DNA of 64,000 bases from Magicicada septendecula. Taxonomy: Eukaryota > Arthropoda > Insecta > Hemiptera > Cicadidae. Shown here piece by piece: positions 32,350 through 42,700 of the stretch. Within the stretch, counting starts at the first letter, position 1; each line of letters starts with the position of its first letter. The position numbers and the translations under genes were made by a program. The stretch covers positions 370,469,258 through 370,533,257 of the forward strand of contig CM068372.1 in NCBI GenBank assembly GCA_034769895.1, given 5' to 3'. The notes under the pieces were generated by a model that was not told the DNA's origin, made no database searches, and saw only the letters and a list, made by a program, of their open reading frames with translations.

Positions 32350-33855
32350 ATGGCAGAGAAGGATGCAAATACAAATTTATGCGAGAATATAGATGTGGGG
32401 TCCATCTTGGACGTTACACAAGATGATTTAATAACAACAAATGAAAATGTTAATGAGAGCGTAGGCGAAATAGCGAATGTAATTGAAACGGCAGGAGCTG
32501 GGAGTAGTAAGAATGATAATGTAGATATACTTAGTCAATTAGCATTGATTATGGAAGTGATGAATAATAAATTTGACCAACAAAATAAGAATAATGATAA
32601 TTTGAATAAGAGTTTGAATGAATTTAAAACTGAAATCAAGTCAGAGACAAATGAAATAAATAATAAACTTGACAAACAAGACGAGAAATTAGGAGACATG
32701 AATAATGAATTTGTGAATATAAGAAGCGAAATAGAAATACGTAAATTAAGTATGAATAACCAATTTAAAAGTATAAGTGAGAGTTTTAATGGAGTGAGTG
32801 AGAAGTTCGTGGAAATAAATAATAAACTAGAGGAACAGAGTGAGACTATTGCTGGAATGAAAGATGAAATGACTATAAATATAAATAAAATACAAGACGA
32901 AGTAAACGAAAGTAGAGAGAGAAAGGAGGGGGTAGAAAATTGTACAGATAATAAGGTAAGTGGTGATAATGGTATCAAAAATTATGATGATGATATGACG
33001 AATAATAATGAAGAAATAATTAATGAGGTAAGTGATAGTTATAAAAATGAATTAACAAATAGTAGTGGTAAGATAGTTGAAAACGAGCTATTTGAGGGTG
33101 ATACAATGAAAATTAATAGTGATGATGATAATATAGAAACAGTGAAAGAGAGTGAGAGAGTAGAAATCAGTGTTTATAAGTTAGAGAGAGAGTATGAAGA
33201 CAATTATCTTGTGAATATGAGGCAGAGGGTAAAGTTTCCCCAGGTTTATTGTGAACCAAGATGTTTACAAATGTTTTTGAAGGGCGAATGTCCCTTATTA
33301 GAAAACAATGTGTTTTCAAGTAGTCCCTCAATTTTTTGTAGTTGTCCTGGAAAAGCCAACAGTTTTTATGATTTAGTACCCTCTGCATGGAATAATATAG
33401 AATGTGAGAAATGGTGTTATGATGAGAGGTATTTTAAGAGAGAATTTTATTTTGATAGGAAGATAGAGATGTTTAATAGAGGTTATAAAGAATTAGTAGA
33501 GAGGTTAGATATTGGGGGAGTTAGTGATATTAAGTACTTACCTTGTGACGTAATTAGTGCAGCAAATGATGATAAGGTTGATGATATTGATTACTTACCT
33601 TGTGATGTAACTGGTATACCAGCAGATGATAATAATGATGAAATTGTAATTGACCTAATTGTGACAAATCATACTAAGGGCGACTTGACTATACTCGATG
33701 GTGACAAGTTATATGATGTAATAATATGGAATAATCCTGTTAATTATTATGGTATTGTAGAAAAGTATGAGATTTTAAATAGTCGTGATATTGATAGAAA
33801 TAATATAATGAATTTAATAAAAAATGAATTGTGTAGACCAGGTTATTACCCATGA
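32350..33855 (+). CDS. Coiled-coil, cysteine-containing protein of the LTR element
   Basis: About 501 residues from ATG 32350 to TGA 33855. The frame is open further 5' but without another ATG. Residues ~65-205 are heptad-rich with repeated N-x-x-N-x-x-x-D/E patterns (NNKLDKQDEKLGDMNNEF), a long coiled coil. Residues ~205-285 are Asn/Asp/Glu-rich and probably disordered. Residues ~300-360 hold cysteines (YCEPRC, KGEC, FCSC, IECEKWC), and YLPCDV occurs twice 19 residues apart near 396 and 415. No gag zinc knuckle (CX2CX4HX4C) or enzyme motif is seen. By position it should be a Gag-like structural protein that helps package the RNA. This role is inference; I do not recognise the family. Codon use is strongly A/T-biased. 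Confidence 0.8.
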   Translation: MAEKDANTNLCENIDVGSILDVTQDDLITTNENVNESVGEIANVIETAGAGSSKNDNVDILSQLALIMEVMNNKFDQQNKNNDNLNKSLNEFKTEIKSETNEINNKLDKQDEKLGDMNNEFVNIRSEIEIRKLSMNNQFKSISESFNGVSEKFVEINNKLEEQSETIAGMKDEMTININKIQDEVNESRERKEGVENCTDNKVSGDNGIKNYDDDMTNNNEEIINEVSDSYKNELTNSSGKIVENELFEGDTMKINSDDDNIETVKESERVEISVYKLEREYEDNYLVNMRQRVKFPQVYCEPRCLQMFLKGECPLLENNVFSSSPSIFCSCPGKANSFYDLVPSAWNNIECEKWCYDERYFKREFYFDRKIEMFNRGYKELVERLDIGGVSDIKYLPCDVISAANDDKVDDIDYLPCDVTGIPADDNNDEIVIDLIVTNHTKGDLTILDGDKLYDVIIWNNPVNYYGIVEKYEILNSRDIDRNNIMNLIKNELCRPGYYP

Positions 33856-35549
33856 TGGGGGGTAAACAATTAGTGTTTATGAACGTTTAACTATGTGAGT
33901 AGTGGTTTTGAAATGAACTGTATTATGAAATGATTTGTGGTAAACGATAACGAATAATAATGTGGACTGTATATACTTTTGTGTTGATATTAAGTGTAAT
34001 GATGTAGCAAGGTGAAGTATACTCAACTTTGTGAATTTTGTTGAAGTAATGAAATGTGTTTGATAAAATAATTGAATTAATTTGAACGGAGATAATAAAT
34101 TAAATATTGTATAAAATGAATGTTGATAATAAATTTGAATTTTGGAGAATCTAATGGAATAAGAAGTGGTAAATAATTAAAGGTTGAGTATTAACATGTT
34201 CAATTGAAATTAAAGTTTTGGAATGTTTGGAAATTTTATTCAGATGCAACTGAGATGTTTATTTTAATGTAATGAGGTTTATGTTCATTCTGAGTGTTTA
34301 CTATGTTTTATTATGTTAGTGTGTAGGAATCTTAAACATATAAGATATATGGTAAAAGCGATTCCCCATTTTCGGGCGGTCACGGCTTCACCGAACCCTG
34401 ACCGTGGATTTGCCTTAATATTCTAAATTGGTGAACTTATAAATACAACTGAGGGTTAGATCAGGGGAAACTAAGATGATATAACTTTGGGACACGGCTA
34501 TATACCTAAGTATGGGTTGATAGACCGATTAAGGGAGTGTGAATATTAACTTAGTAGGATTACTGGTATCCAGGATATCAGTAATGCCGAATTTTGTATA
34601 ACGCCAAAGCAAGGATGGGGGAGAAAGAAAAGGAAAAGTGTTCACCCCTTCCTTCCGCTTCAGTCCTTGTGGAGGCAAATGGGCGCTACAGTCCAGGGGG
34701 GGGGGTAATAGTGTGTGTGGAAAGAGGAATTTAAAATAAATTCATAATTTAATAAATTATGTGATGATGGAGAAGGTGATTATTAGGTTGTTAGTAACGA
34801 ATTCTTAGATATTAAAATGAGTTACATCAATAATATAGAGTGTGTAATTGATTTTCTGATGTAAATGAATGATGTATTGATGAGGAGTATTTTATTTTGG
34901 CGTATTAAGGAGTAATATGAAGATGCTTAACGATTGTTAAGTAAATAATTTGTGCTAATGTAGTTGATTTAATGTGTCTCACTCTTTATAAGAAGTTTGT
35001 TAATTTTGAAATGTGAACTATATAATGGAAGGTATTTATACATTATAATGCGAAATGTTTATTTAAATTTTGTTGGTAATCAGAGCAATAATTTTGAATT
35101 TTGGGATAAGAGTTAACGAGAGAAGGTTGTACAGAATGTTGGTATGGAATTCTTATAATGTATTATGTTAGACTAAGTATTCATCCATGTGTATGGTAAA
35201 AAAGAAAAAAAAACTGAGTACTTCTTTACGCAAACCAGCACAGCTAAGGGGAACCAGATCAGTTAGGGATATGTTATTATACCAGGCCACTATTTGATAT
35301 TTATAATTTCATATTTCAGTGTCTGGTGATGCTGTGGCAGTGGTCCTATGCTGGCCTGCACGCCAGAGCAGGAGCGTCAAGTGCCTGTCTGGCCTTGCGG
35401 TGTTGGGACTCGAGAGAGAAGTCCAGTAAACTCATTCAGGTGCGGTCACAGTCATTGGACCACGGGTAAGTTAACCCCGATTTTGAATAAAACGTAGAGG
35501 GCGTAGTGGCGACATATCCATGCTGATCCCTTTAGTAAGTATGAAAGTC
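33856..35549 (+). other. Non-coding interior of the LTR element
   Basis: About 1.7 kb with no open frame above 60 codons and no pol motifs. It includes a structured patch near 34370-34415 (CGGTCA...TGACCG) and a G9 run at 34697-34705. Confidence 0.7.
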
Positions 35550-35587
35550 AATGAGAGCTTTTATGCTTCGGCATAAAACCTCTCATT
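35550..35587 (+). ncRNA. cUUCGg hairpin touching the polypurine tract
   Basis: An arm AATGAGAG, one C, then TTTTATGC pairs perfectly with GCATAAAA, one C, then CTCTCATT. This gives two 8-bp helices around one C-C mismatch. The loop is C(UUCG)G, an exceptionally stable tetraloop. The GGGGAGGTAT purine tract and the 3' LTR follow at once. Confidence 0.75.
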
Positions 35588-35597
35588 GGGGAGGTAT

Positions 35598-36618
35598 TGT
35601 ATTGGGGCTAAATTTACATAATAATTTTATAAATTTTATAACATGTGAAGATGAGGCACCCATAAGGTGAAGCGATAGCCAGTGAGAGTTTCATGACCAT
35701 ATATGGTTATGAAACATAACGAAAGTTTATTTTTAACCAGTGACTAACACCGCTAGTATTCTGTTGATGAAAATCAGTTCGTGGCAAGTTGAAAAGGTGA
35801 TACCAAGTCCAATGGAACTTTCCAGTACTGAGGACGAGACATATGGCGGGGAGCAGGATGAACTGGTTTCAAAGACATCACCGAACGGAAATTGTAACGC
35901 TGAACGCATCGGCAAACAGCATCTAAATAAAGCGGACGCGGGCAGTTTCGCTCGCCGCCCGCATAAACCGCAAATCAAAAAATGTGAATTTTAATATATT
36001 TAAAAAATAAAAACAGTGTTGGGATAAAATGTTCATTTATATCAGTGACTATTGGGAATAAATTGACAGTTCGGCCACAAAATGTAAAAGTGAAAAACCA
36101 AAACAGTGCACGCACAAGGAGACGGCCCATGTGATGAAACTCTACGCACCATTAAAGGAAAGTAAATATTTCGACAATAATTAAATACTGGCTTTTCACA
36201 AAATTTTTTTAAGTTGAGCTCAACAAAACCTAAAAGTATGGAAGTGTGTATGATTGTGTGAGTGAAGAATATGAATATAGGCCTAATAAGAAGTGTTGAG
36301 TTTGTGTAATCTTTAATATACGTAATCGTATTTTAATGTAATAGTTATTGGTGATCAGTTTTACGCCTTGAGGCGGAATAAGTGTTTTCATGACCTGTTT
36401 CATGATGTCAAAAGAAAATAAATAATGTTATATTTTTCTTGATATACGCATTCTGTTATTTGTATTTGCCTATTGTTCTCTGCCGAAGTACACTAAACGA
36501 CGTCCTGGATCAACCTTTACCATAAAATCAATATTCAATTTAATTATTAATTAGTGAACATACTTCAGTTGACGTCCGAACAGGGACAATTTAATTATTA
36601 ATTACCGATAATACTTCA
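35598..36618 (+). repeat. 3' LTR, 1021 bp
   Basis: Starts TGTATTGGGGC and ends ATACTTCA, followed by TGTT. It has a small internal duplication (AATTTTATA) relative to the 5' LTR. A frame within it (MELSSTEDETYGGEQDE...) is broken in the 5' copy and is probably not a gene. Confidence 0.93.
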
Positions 36619-36622
36619 TGTT

Positions 36623-36947
36623 TTGCCAGTACTACAGTGGAATCACTAGTGTTTATGAGGAATCGTCAGTGGCCAAGTCTAATCAAGTCTGTAATAAACA
36701 ACATGTCTTACACTGGAAAAAAGGTGTTGTTATCAGTAATAGAAACCATTAGGTAAATTTCAATAGTAGATCATTTTTCAATTGTAGAAACATTACAAAA
36801 CCCCCAGTTACTCTATTAATCATTTTTAGGAAAATAACAATTGCAAAGCAGATAATCATACAAGCACTAAAAATTCAAAACTACTACTCTGGTTTTGTTT
36901 GTAGTTAAACTTTTTAACTATAATACCTAATTACAAATAATTTACAG
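36623..36947. other. AT-rich spacer, nothing recognised
   Basis: Short unique-looking stretch between the LTR element and the next TIR element. Confidence 0.4.
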
Positions 36948-36954
36948 TAATTTA

Positions 36955-38258
36955 CACTAGCGTCTATGTGTGCGTTTTCCTAACTGATGAAAGCAGCACA
37001 ATTGGGGGGGGGGGGGAGACACCACAGGACAACACTGCCGCTCTATCGACGAGTCTAACAATTACATCAACAATAAGATATTTTTGTAAACTTAACCTAT
37101 AACCCCTAACTTATTTTCGGTTTGTTTAGCAGTGTGCAGTGTTCCTACGGGTGTCCTCTCATTTTTATTAACAATTAAGTATAATGATTATAAATACTTT
37201 ATTTAATCGTAAAAGACTGAGTAACAGCATTGTCAATTATCTTAGGAATTTTGTGACACCCAGCATTGTGCATAACAGCAATTCAAAATAATTGTTAGAA
37301 AATGAAATTATTTAGCAATCGATTCTGCTTTTGGCGGAAAACTTAAGTGAACTATAAAAACAATGATAAATAACCAAAGTATTTATTAGAACTACTCGTT
37401 TTTTTATTAGCTTTCTTGCATTAGTTACCGTGATATTATTAGTAACTTTTTCATTAATGTGCATTACAGTTATTTGGTACCAGCATAGCTTTTCATAGTG
37501 CTTCCATCAGTAGGATACATACAGTAATAGTGAGTCGTAAAGGAACACAATTTAATTGTCATACATCAAATATAAATATTATACACTGGAATTAAGATTA
37601 TATATTGTACACACGGTTACCATTTCTGCCATCACCACCGAAAGAGCTATATATATGACTTATTTAAAATTGTCATTTATCATCTGTGAAAAATGTGTTA
37701 ATTTAATTTTCAGGTTGGCCGATACAGACTTTTTTATAATCCAGTTATATGACCAGCAACCAGTTCCCCATAGAAACAGGCTATTCATCTTTTACGGAAT
37801 TTATTAAACCAACTTATAAATGTTTATGTATTTATATTTATTACTTAACTAGACATTAGTAATAGTTAATTTACTTCAATTTCCATTGTTAAGTCAGCTG
37901 AAAGGAATTGATTCATACACTATTCGGAATTTTCACAGATGGGCATGCGTCTTTCACAGATTGAACATTCGATATCTCTTATTTTGTACAACAAAAATTG
38001 CGCTTTAAACAAATTTAACGAATTAACATATAACAAAAAAGGCAACCTATTCTCACTTTATCTTGAATTATTAGAATTTAAAACTTCTCTAAAGTTAATA
38101 AATATATAGCCTATTTTAACTTAACAGCACGGTGCGCTTACAATAGTGTATAGCTAAACCAAACTGACATCAAGGCAGCAGCGTCAGCAGATACAGTGAC
38201 GGTGTTGTCCCCCCCCCCTCCATTGTGCTGCTTCTCAACGCACATGTAGACGCTAGTG
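36955..38258. mobile_element. TIR element starting CACTAGCGTC, 1.3 kb
   Basis: The left end (CACTAGCGTCTATGTGTGCG, later GCAGCACAAT and a G run) is mirrored at the right end (reverse complement CACTAGCGTCTACATGTGCG, GCAGCACAAT, G run). The 7-bp TAATTTA flanks both ends (36948-36954, 38259-38265). The inner ~1.1 kb is AT-rich without a recognisable transposase. The start CACTA recalls CMC elements, but those make 2-4 bp duplications, so the superfamily is open. Confidence 0.8.
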
Positions 38259-38265
38259 TAATTTA

Positions 38266-39094
38266 CAGACTTAACTTCTAAGTTTATGTATGTTTCCATA
38301 GGCATCTATAAGCCTATAACTAATGCTTTTCACAAATACACATCATTGATAAGTTTTTTTTTTACACTTACACTTTTTTGAAGGCTGTCCAAAATTTCAA
38401 AGGTGTGTTGAATGATATCAATTCTGTCAAATTATTAAAGACTTCAGTAGTTTTATGAATAAAATTCCTCATAACTTGATGCCTGACATAGCCTTTACAA
38501 CTTTCTTAAAATTTTCTTTTTGGCTCACAGTGTCTCTAAAGATAAACAATTTTTGTAGTAAACACTACTACATTCGGGTTAAAATTCGCTTTAGTCTGAT
38601 GCCCGCGTGGAATTCAAACATTTTTTTCAAATTTTGTATCCCCTTTTTGAGCCTTACAAAAATCATAGGATACACTCAGAAGTTATCATAAGACTCCAAA
38701 CAGACAGACAAATCCCAAATGGACAAGTTAAGGTCAAGAACTTGGTTCGCTTGTTCGTCTATGTCTTTTTCATATTTATTCTTAGATAAACCTTTACTTG
38801 TTTCTGGTTAAGAAAGACTGCATTTTCACTAACCTACCTAGTCATTTGAAAACTTCAGTTTAAACATATATATATATATATATATATTCTGTTTCTTTTG
38901 TTCCTCCATTTTCACATTCTAATTGTCTGAACACGCCCTCAATACATCTGTTTTATCGTCATCACCATATAACTATCTCTCATGTGGCACATCCCAGACA
39001 CCACTGCCAGTTACATCCAGTGGTCTGTTTTTGTTTTATTAGGACCATTATACTATTTCTAAATTCTACTGAACATCACAAGCAATGATATCCA
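38266..39094. other. AT-rich DNA, no gene seen
   Basis: Includes a TA run near 38866-38887. No coding signal. Confidence 0.4.
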
Positions 39095-39600
39095 GGTGAG
39101 AATCCTTAGTCGTAACCGATGTTGCTATGCCTACTCAAAATTAATGAAGTCGAAAGCACTGAAAAAAAATCATTAAAATTAAGAATATACAAAAGCATAA
39201 TTAGAACAGTTGTAATAGTTGGATCTGAAACCTAGATATTAATGCAAAAAGACGAACAGTATTTAAGAATATTCAAATGAAAAATTGTGAGAACATTTTT
39301 TGGACCAGTGCAAAATACCGACGGCTCATGGAGAAATATGAAGGAATCATGAAATAATAATCAATTAATACACAAGCTGATATAGTAAGGTTTATACAGA
39401 GTAGGACAGCCTTGCCAGGACACACAATGAGGTTGGAACACAGAATTCCCAGAAAAATTCTATAATGGTGACCAGTAGATAAGAGATCAAGGAAGAGCTG
39501 GATCTAGCGTGCTGAGGATTATATGCACAACATGGGGAAGAAGATGGAGAAGACTGTGTACTGTGTAATGATAGGGCTGAGTGAAGAAAAATTGTACAGG
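39095..39600 (+). pseudogene. Heavily decayed LINE relic
   Basis: Broken + frames still read RNRCCYAYSKLMKSK, RIYKSIIRTVVIVGSET and later GHTMRLEHRIPRK, in the order of the LINE at 7831-9483. Many stops and frameshifts show it is old. Confidence 0.65.
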
Positions 39601-39635
39601 CTCAAACCTGTAAAAATATTTTCGATATTTTAAAC

Positions 39636-39725
39636 CTTTAATTAACTCGTACTGCTTCAAACGACGCCCAAAACAGGGACGAATTTAAATACTCTTAATT
39701 ACTAATTCACTCGTACTACTTCAAC
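39636..39725 (+). repeat. LTR-end/primer-site relic of a related element
   Basis: TACTGCTTCA is followed by AACGACGCCCAAAACAGGGAC, AATTTAAA and TTAATTACTAATT and then a second ACTACTTCA. The order copies the 3' end of the LTRs at 32215-32289 and 36544-36618. No full LTR was recognised beside it. Confidence 0.5.
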
Positions 39726-40454
39726 CTATACTGGGTTACAACACCAGTAGAAAAAGTGAAATTCTATTGCACCAGTTTTTTCAGCTAAATTATTTACAAT
39801 ACCTCTTTAGTACTCCCAAAATTAAGTCTCACTAACTTTATAAATTGGCTCACCAGCAAGTTTTTATAAATTTCATGCAGTTCAAAGTTGAAGCACCTTT
39901 GTCACACATAGCATCCAAGGCCTTCTTTTCAATATGGTCTCACCTTTTGCAATATCACAACCATAAGTCAAATAAGTACTTTTACGTATTATATGCAGAC
40001 GCGAGGAATGACATTTTCTGTACTCATCGCTCGTTTTACCGAAGGTGCTCAAAATACACACCTTTCCCCCGCCAGCAGGTGTAAATTATATATATCTCCC
40101 ATGCACCTGGAAAAATAGTTTAGTACATTAAATACAAAATAGAAACTATTTTTTTTTACTTTACAATTTGTTTCGCTGAGCAGACTAACATTGAAATCAC
40201 AATATGTAACATTCAACCGAGTTTGATTTGATTTACTTTACTTGTAGACAATACATGAATTGCTACTTCATACAACAATTTTAATTTTTCTATAATTTTT
40301 GAAGTGAAACTCTTCGAAGATGGGCTAGGCTATCGATATGTTATAATCAAACGTTTTTCCTCAAACATGAGTAATCAAAAAGTTTCCCCTTCATGTGCTG
40401 AATGACATCCAGTTCGACCGTAACTTGGAACACTCGCTATTTACTCGTACATTC
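39726..40454. other. AT-rich DNA, no gene seen
   Basis: Only short frames without family resemblance. Confidence 0.4.
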
Positions 40455-41690
40455 AAATAAAAAATAGTTGCAGAGTCTGGAAAGACTCTGGATTGAAAAT
40501 ATCCACACTTAAAACCAAGGTGGTGGCTTTTCGTGGAATTGATCCCGTACGGGCAAAAATTATTATAGATGGTACTGTCCTGGAACAAGTTAGCAGATTT
40601 GAATACCTAGGCTACAGTGTCTCTTATAATGCAAGCAATGACATGAATAAATTGCTTAAGTTCAATCTTATGTGTGGGACCATCAGCCGAACCCTCAAGT
40701 CAGCAAGTAAAGGTGCAACGCTTAAAATTCTATAAGGTGATGGCTCTTGCCACACTTCTTTATGGGTCTGAGAATTGGACTTTAATGAAAGGCCAGGCCA
40801 GTCGCATCCATGTGTCTGAAATTATATTTCTCAGGCACATGGCAGGGTATACTCTCCATGACCACAGAAGAAACACAGATGTACATCATTCATCATTATT
40901 CCTGCATCTCCTAAGTGGAGCATAGGGCATCAATGAATTTCCGCCACCAGACTCTGTTCCGCGCCATCGTCTTGATCTCGGGCCAGGTCTTCCCTCCTTT
41001 CTCCATCCCTTCCGCTATTACACTCCTCCTCCATGTGTTCCTTGGTCTGCCTCTTCTCCTGCTACCTTGTGGGTTCCATTCCAGGGCTTGTCTTGCTATG
41101 TTGTCTCTATCTCGTCGTAATGTATGCCCAATCCACTTCCATTTCCTACGACGCATCTCAATGTCAATGGGTGTTTGATGGGTTCTTCTCCACAGCTCTT
41201 CATTGGAGATAAGTTGTGGCCACCATATCCTCAGGATATTCCGCAAACTTCTGTTCACGAATGTTTGGAGTTTGCTAATCAGTTGTTTGTTAGTCTTCCA
41301 AGTTTCACACCCATAGAGCAGTACCGACTTGACATTTGTATTGAAGATGCGTAGTTTGGTATTGGTGTTAAGTTCCCTTGATTTCCAGATTGGTCTCAGC
41401 ATTGCAAATGCTCCTTTAGCCTTATTTATTCTATTTAAACACAGATGTACGGGAGGAACTAAATATTATGAGTATATTCGACAGGATCGCCCAGTATCGG
41501 CTGAATTTGTGGAAACATCTTTGCCGAATGTATGACTGCTGCATCCCCAAACAACTATGGAACTATAAGCCGAGGGGACGGAGAAGTGTGGGACGTCCGA
41601 GGAAGCGCTGGAGTGACCAGCTCTAATCTTTGCCTATTTGAGACCGGAACAAAACATCCTTGGTTTAATCCTTGAAGACGATGATGATGA
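40455..41690 (+). pseudogene. LINE 3' relic, second copy, interrupted by another LINE
   Basis: Close relative of 14820-15600: DPVRAKIIIDGTVLEQVSRF, EYLGYSVSYNASN, then after a frameshift FYKVMALATLLYGSENWTL. It is cut at 40884 by a 552-bp antisense insertion and resumes at 41437 (IARYRLN-like sequence, GRRSVGRPRKRW-like end). The 3' tail is a GATGATGATGAT run. Unlike the 15-kb copy, the first half lacks the FADD motif. Confidence 0.8.
40885..41436 (-). mobile_element. Nested LINE 3' fragment with 14-bp duplication
   Basis: Flanked by AAACACAGATGTAC on both sides (40871-40884, 41437-41450). The - strand frame (41402-40911) is open for 163 residues: LLYGCETWKTNKQLISKLQT, RRRKWKWIGHTLRR, ARQALEWNPQGSRRRGRPRN and WRRS. 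This is the post-polymerase C-terminus of another LINE family. Its 3' end is a degenerate AATGATGAATGAT tail. It is severely 5'-truncated. Confidence 0.88.
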
Positions 41691-42424
41691 TGATAAAAAA
41701 TAGTTTTGTAAAAGGCTAACATACAGCACAGCACAGTAAATCTGTAAATACTCTGGCACAAGACATGTAGGCCTACTGCAAAAACAAACATCCCCGAGAT
41801 CCGCTAAAGTTAGCAATGTATATTTTTTCTGTGTGTGAGTGTTACACTGGTGGAGTGTATTACAAAGCAAGGTGAACAGAAGTTGGACAGGAGCGCTGAT
41901 TTCAACAAATTGCTTACTCTTTGCCTTGGTTGTGTTACATGTTTTGCTCTCAAAAGATAAGTACACTATTGTTTATCCTTCCTTCATTAGCTCAGCCATT
42001 AACTGAATCTCCCAATAAACCCACGCCTCATGACTGTGTGTATGCAAATTAACACTTTTAGGTGGAATACCTCTAAGATGGTAAATTTAGTACTTTTCCA
42101 GACATCATAAAAAATTAAAATGCATTTTTCAGCCCACTGTTGACTCAAGTCTGAGGAAATAAATACCTTGGGTAATTGTCATAGGGTGAAGTATAATGAC
42201 GGCCATATTGCTTTCTTTACATGCTGTAACAATATGTGGTCCAAAATCTGGTTCAAACGGTAGATAATATGGAAATGAAAGATATAGTTAGCAATCCTAT
42301 GCACTAACTATAACTAAACCTAACCCCAAATAAATAATTATAATTAGTTTATACAATGGAAACACAAAACATTTTCTAACATGCAGCTGTCAGTGGTGTT
42401 GTTAGGAGCTGGTTTCAAATAATG
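41691..42424. other. No gene seen
   Basis: AT-rich DNA with short frames only. Confidence 0.4.
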
Positions 42425-42700
42425 GAGTGGTTGTGGCATAGTGGCTAGCATGTGGTGTTGCCATGCTGTTAGCATGGGTGGGTGTTGTGTGGGTTCAATT
42501 CCCACCAGAATCATCTAATTCAGATATGACCGTTTCCCCTCGCAAGGCGATGGAATCCCAGCAAGAGGTATCCTGCATAGTACAAATGCTCCCCAACTAT
42601 GCCATTCGGATCTGGCATTAAACTGTAGGTGTCATGGGAGAATCTGAAACACACACAAAACACAGGTACAAACCAGTCAAAAGACTGAAGACTGGGCGTT
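42425..42700 (+). repeat. tRNA-derived SINE
   Basis: The head has an A box (TGGCATAGTGG, ~42433) and a B box (GGGTTCAATTCCC, ~42491) about 50 bp apart, as in a tRNA gene and its RNA polymerase III promoter. It does not fold as a full tRNA. A ~150-bp unrelated body follows (CCCTCGCAAGGCGATGGAAT ...), ending near AGTCAAAAGACTGAAGACTG. Ends and target duplication were not resolved. Confidence 0.7.

Larger units (their letters stand above)
31273..36618 (+). mobile_element. Complete non-autonomous LTR retrotransposon, 5.35 kb
   Basis: Two long direct repeats (31273-32289 and 35598-36618) begin TGTA and end CTTCA, and the 4-bp flank TGTT is present on both sides (31269-31272, 36619-36622). A primer site follows the left LTR after two bases and a purine tract precedes the right one. 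The interior has one ORF (32350-33855) and about 1.7 kb without coding. No protease, reverse transcriptase, RNase H or integrase is present, so it must rely on a partner element. The 4-bp duplication resembles the Gypsy-type group. Confidence 0.93.

Noticed and set aside
32535-32978. 147-residue - strand ORF rich in Leu/Ser/Phe
   Set aside because: Shadow of the A/T-biased coiled-coil ORF on the + strand.
42425-42500. A functional tRNA gene
   Set aside because: A and B boxes are present, but the cloverleaf stems do not pair and a non-tRNA body follows; a SINE fits better.
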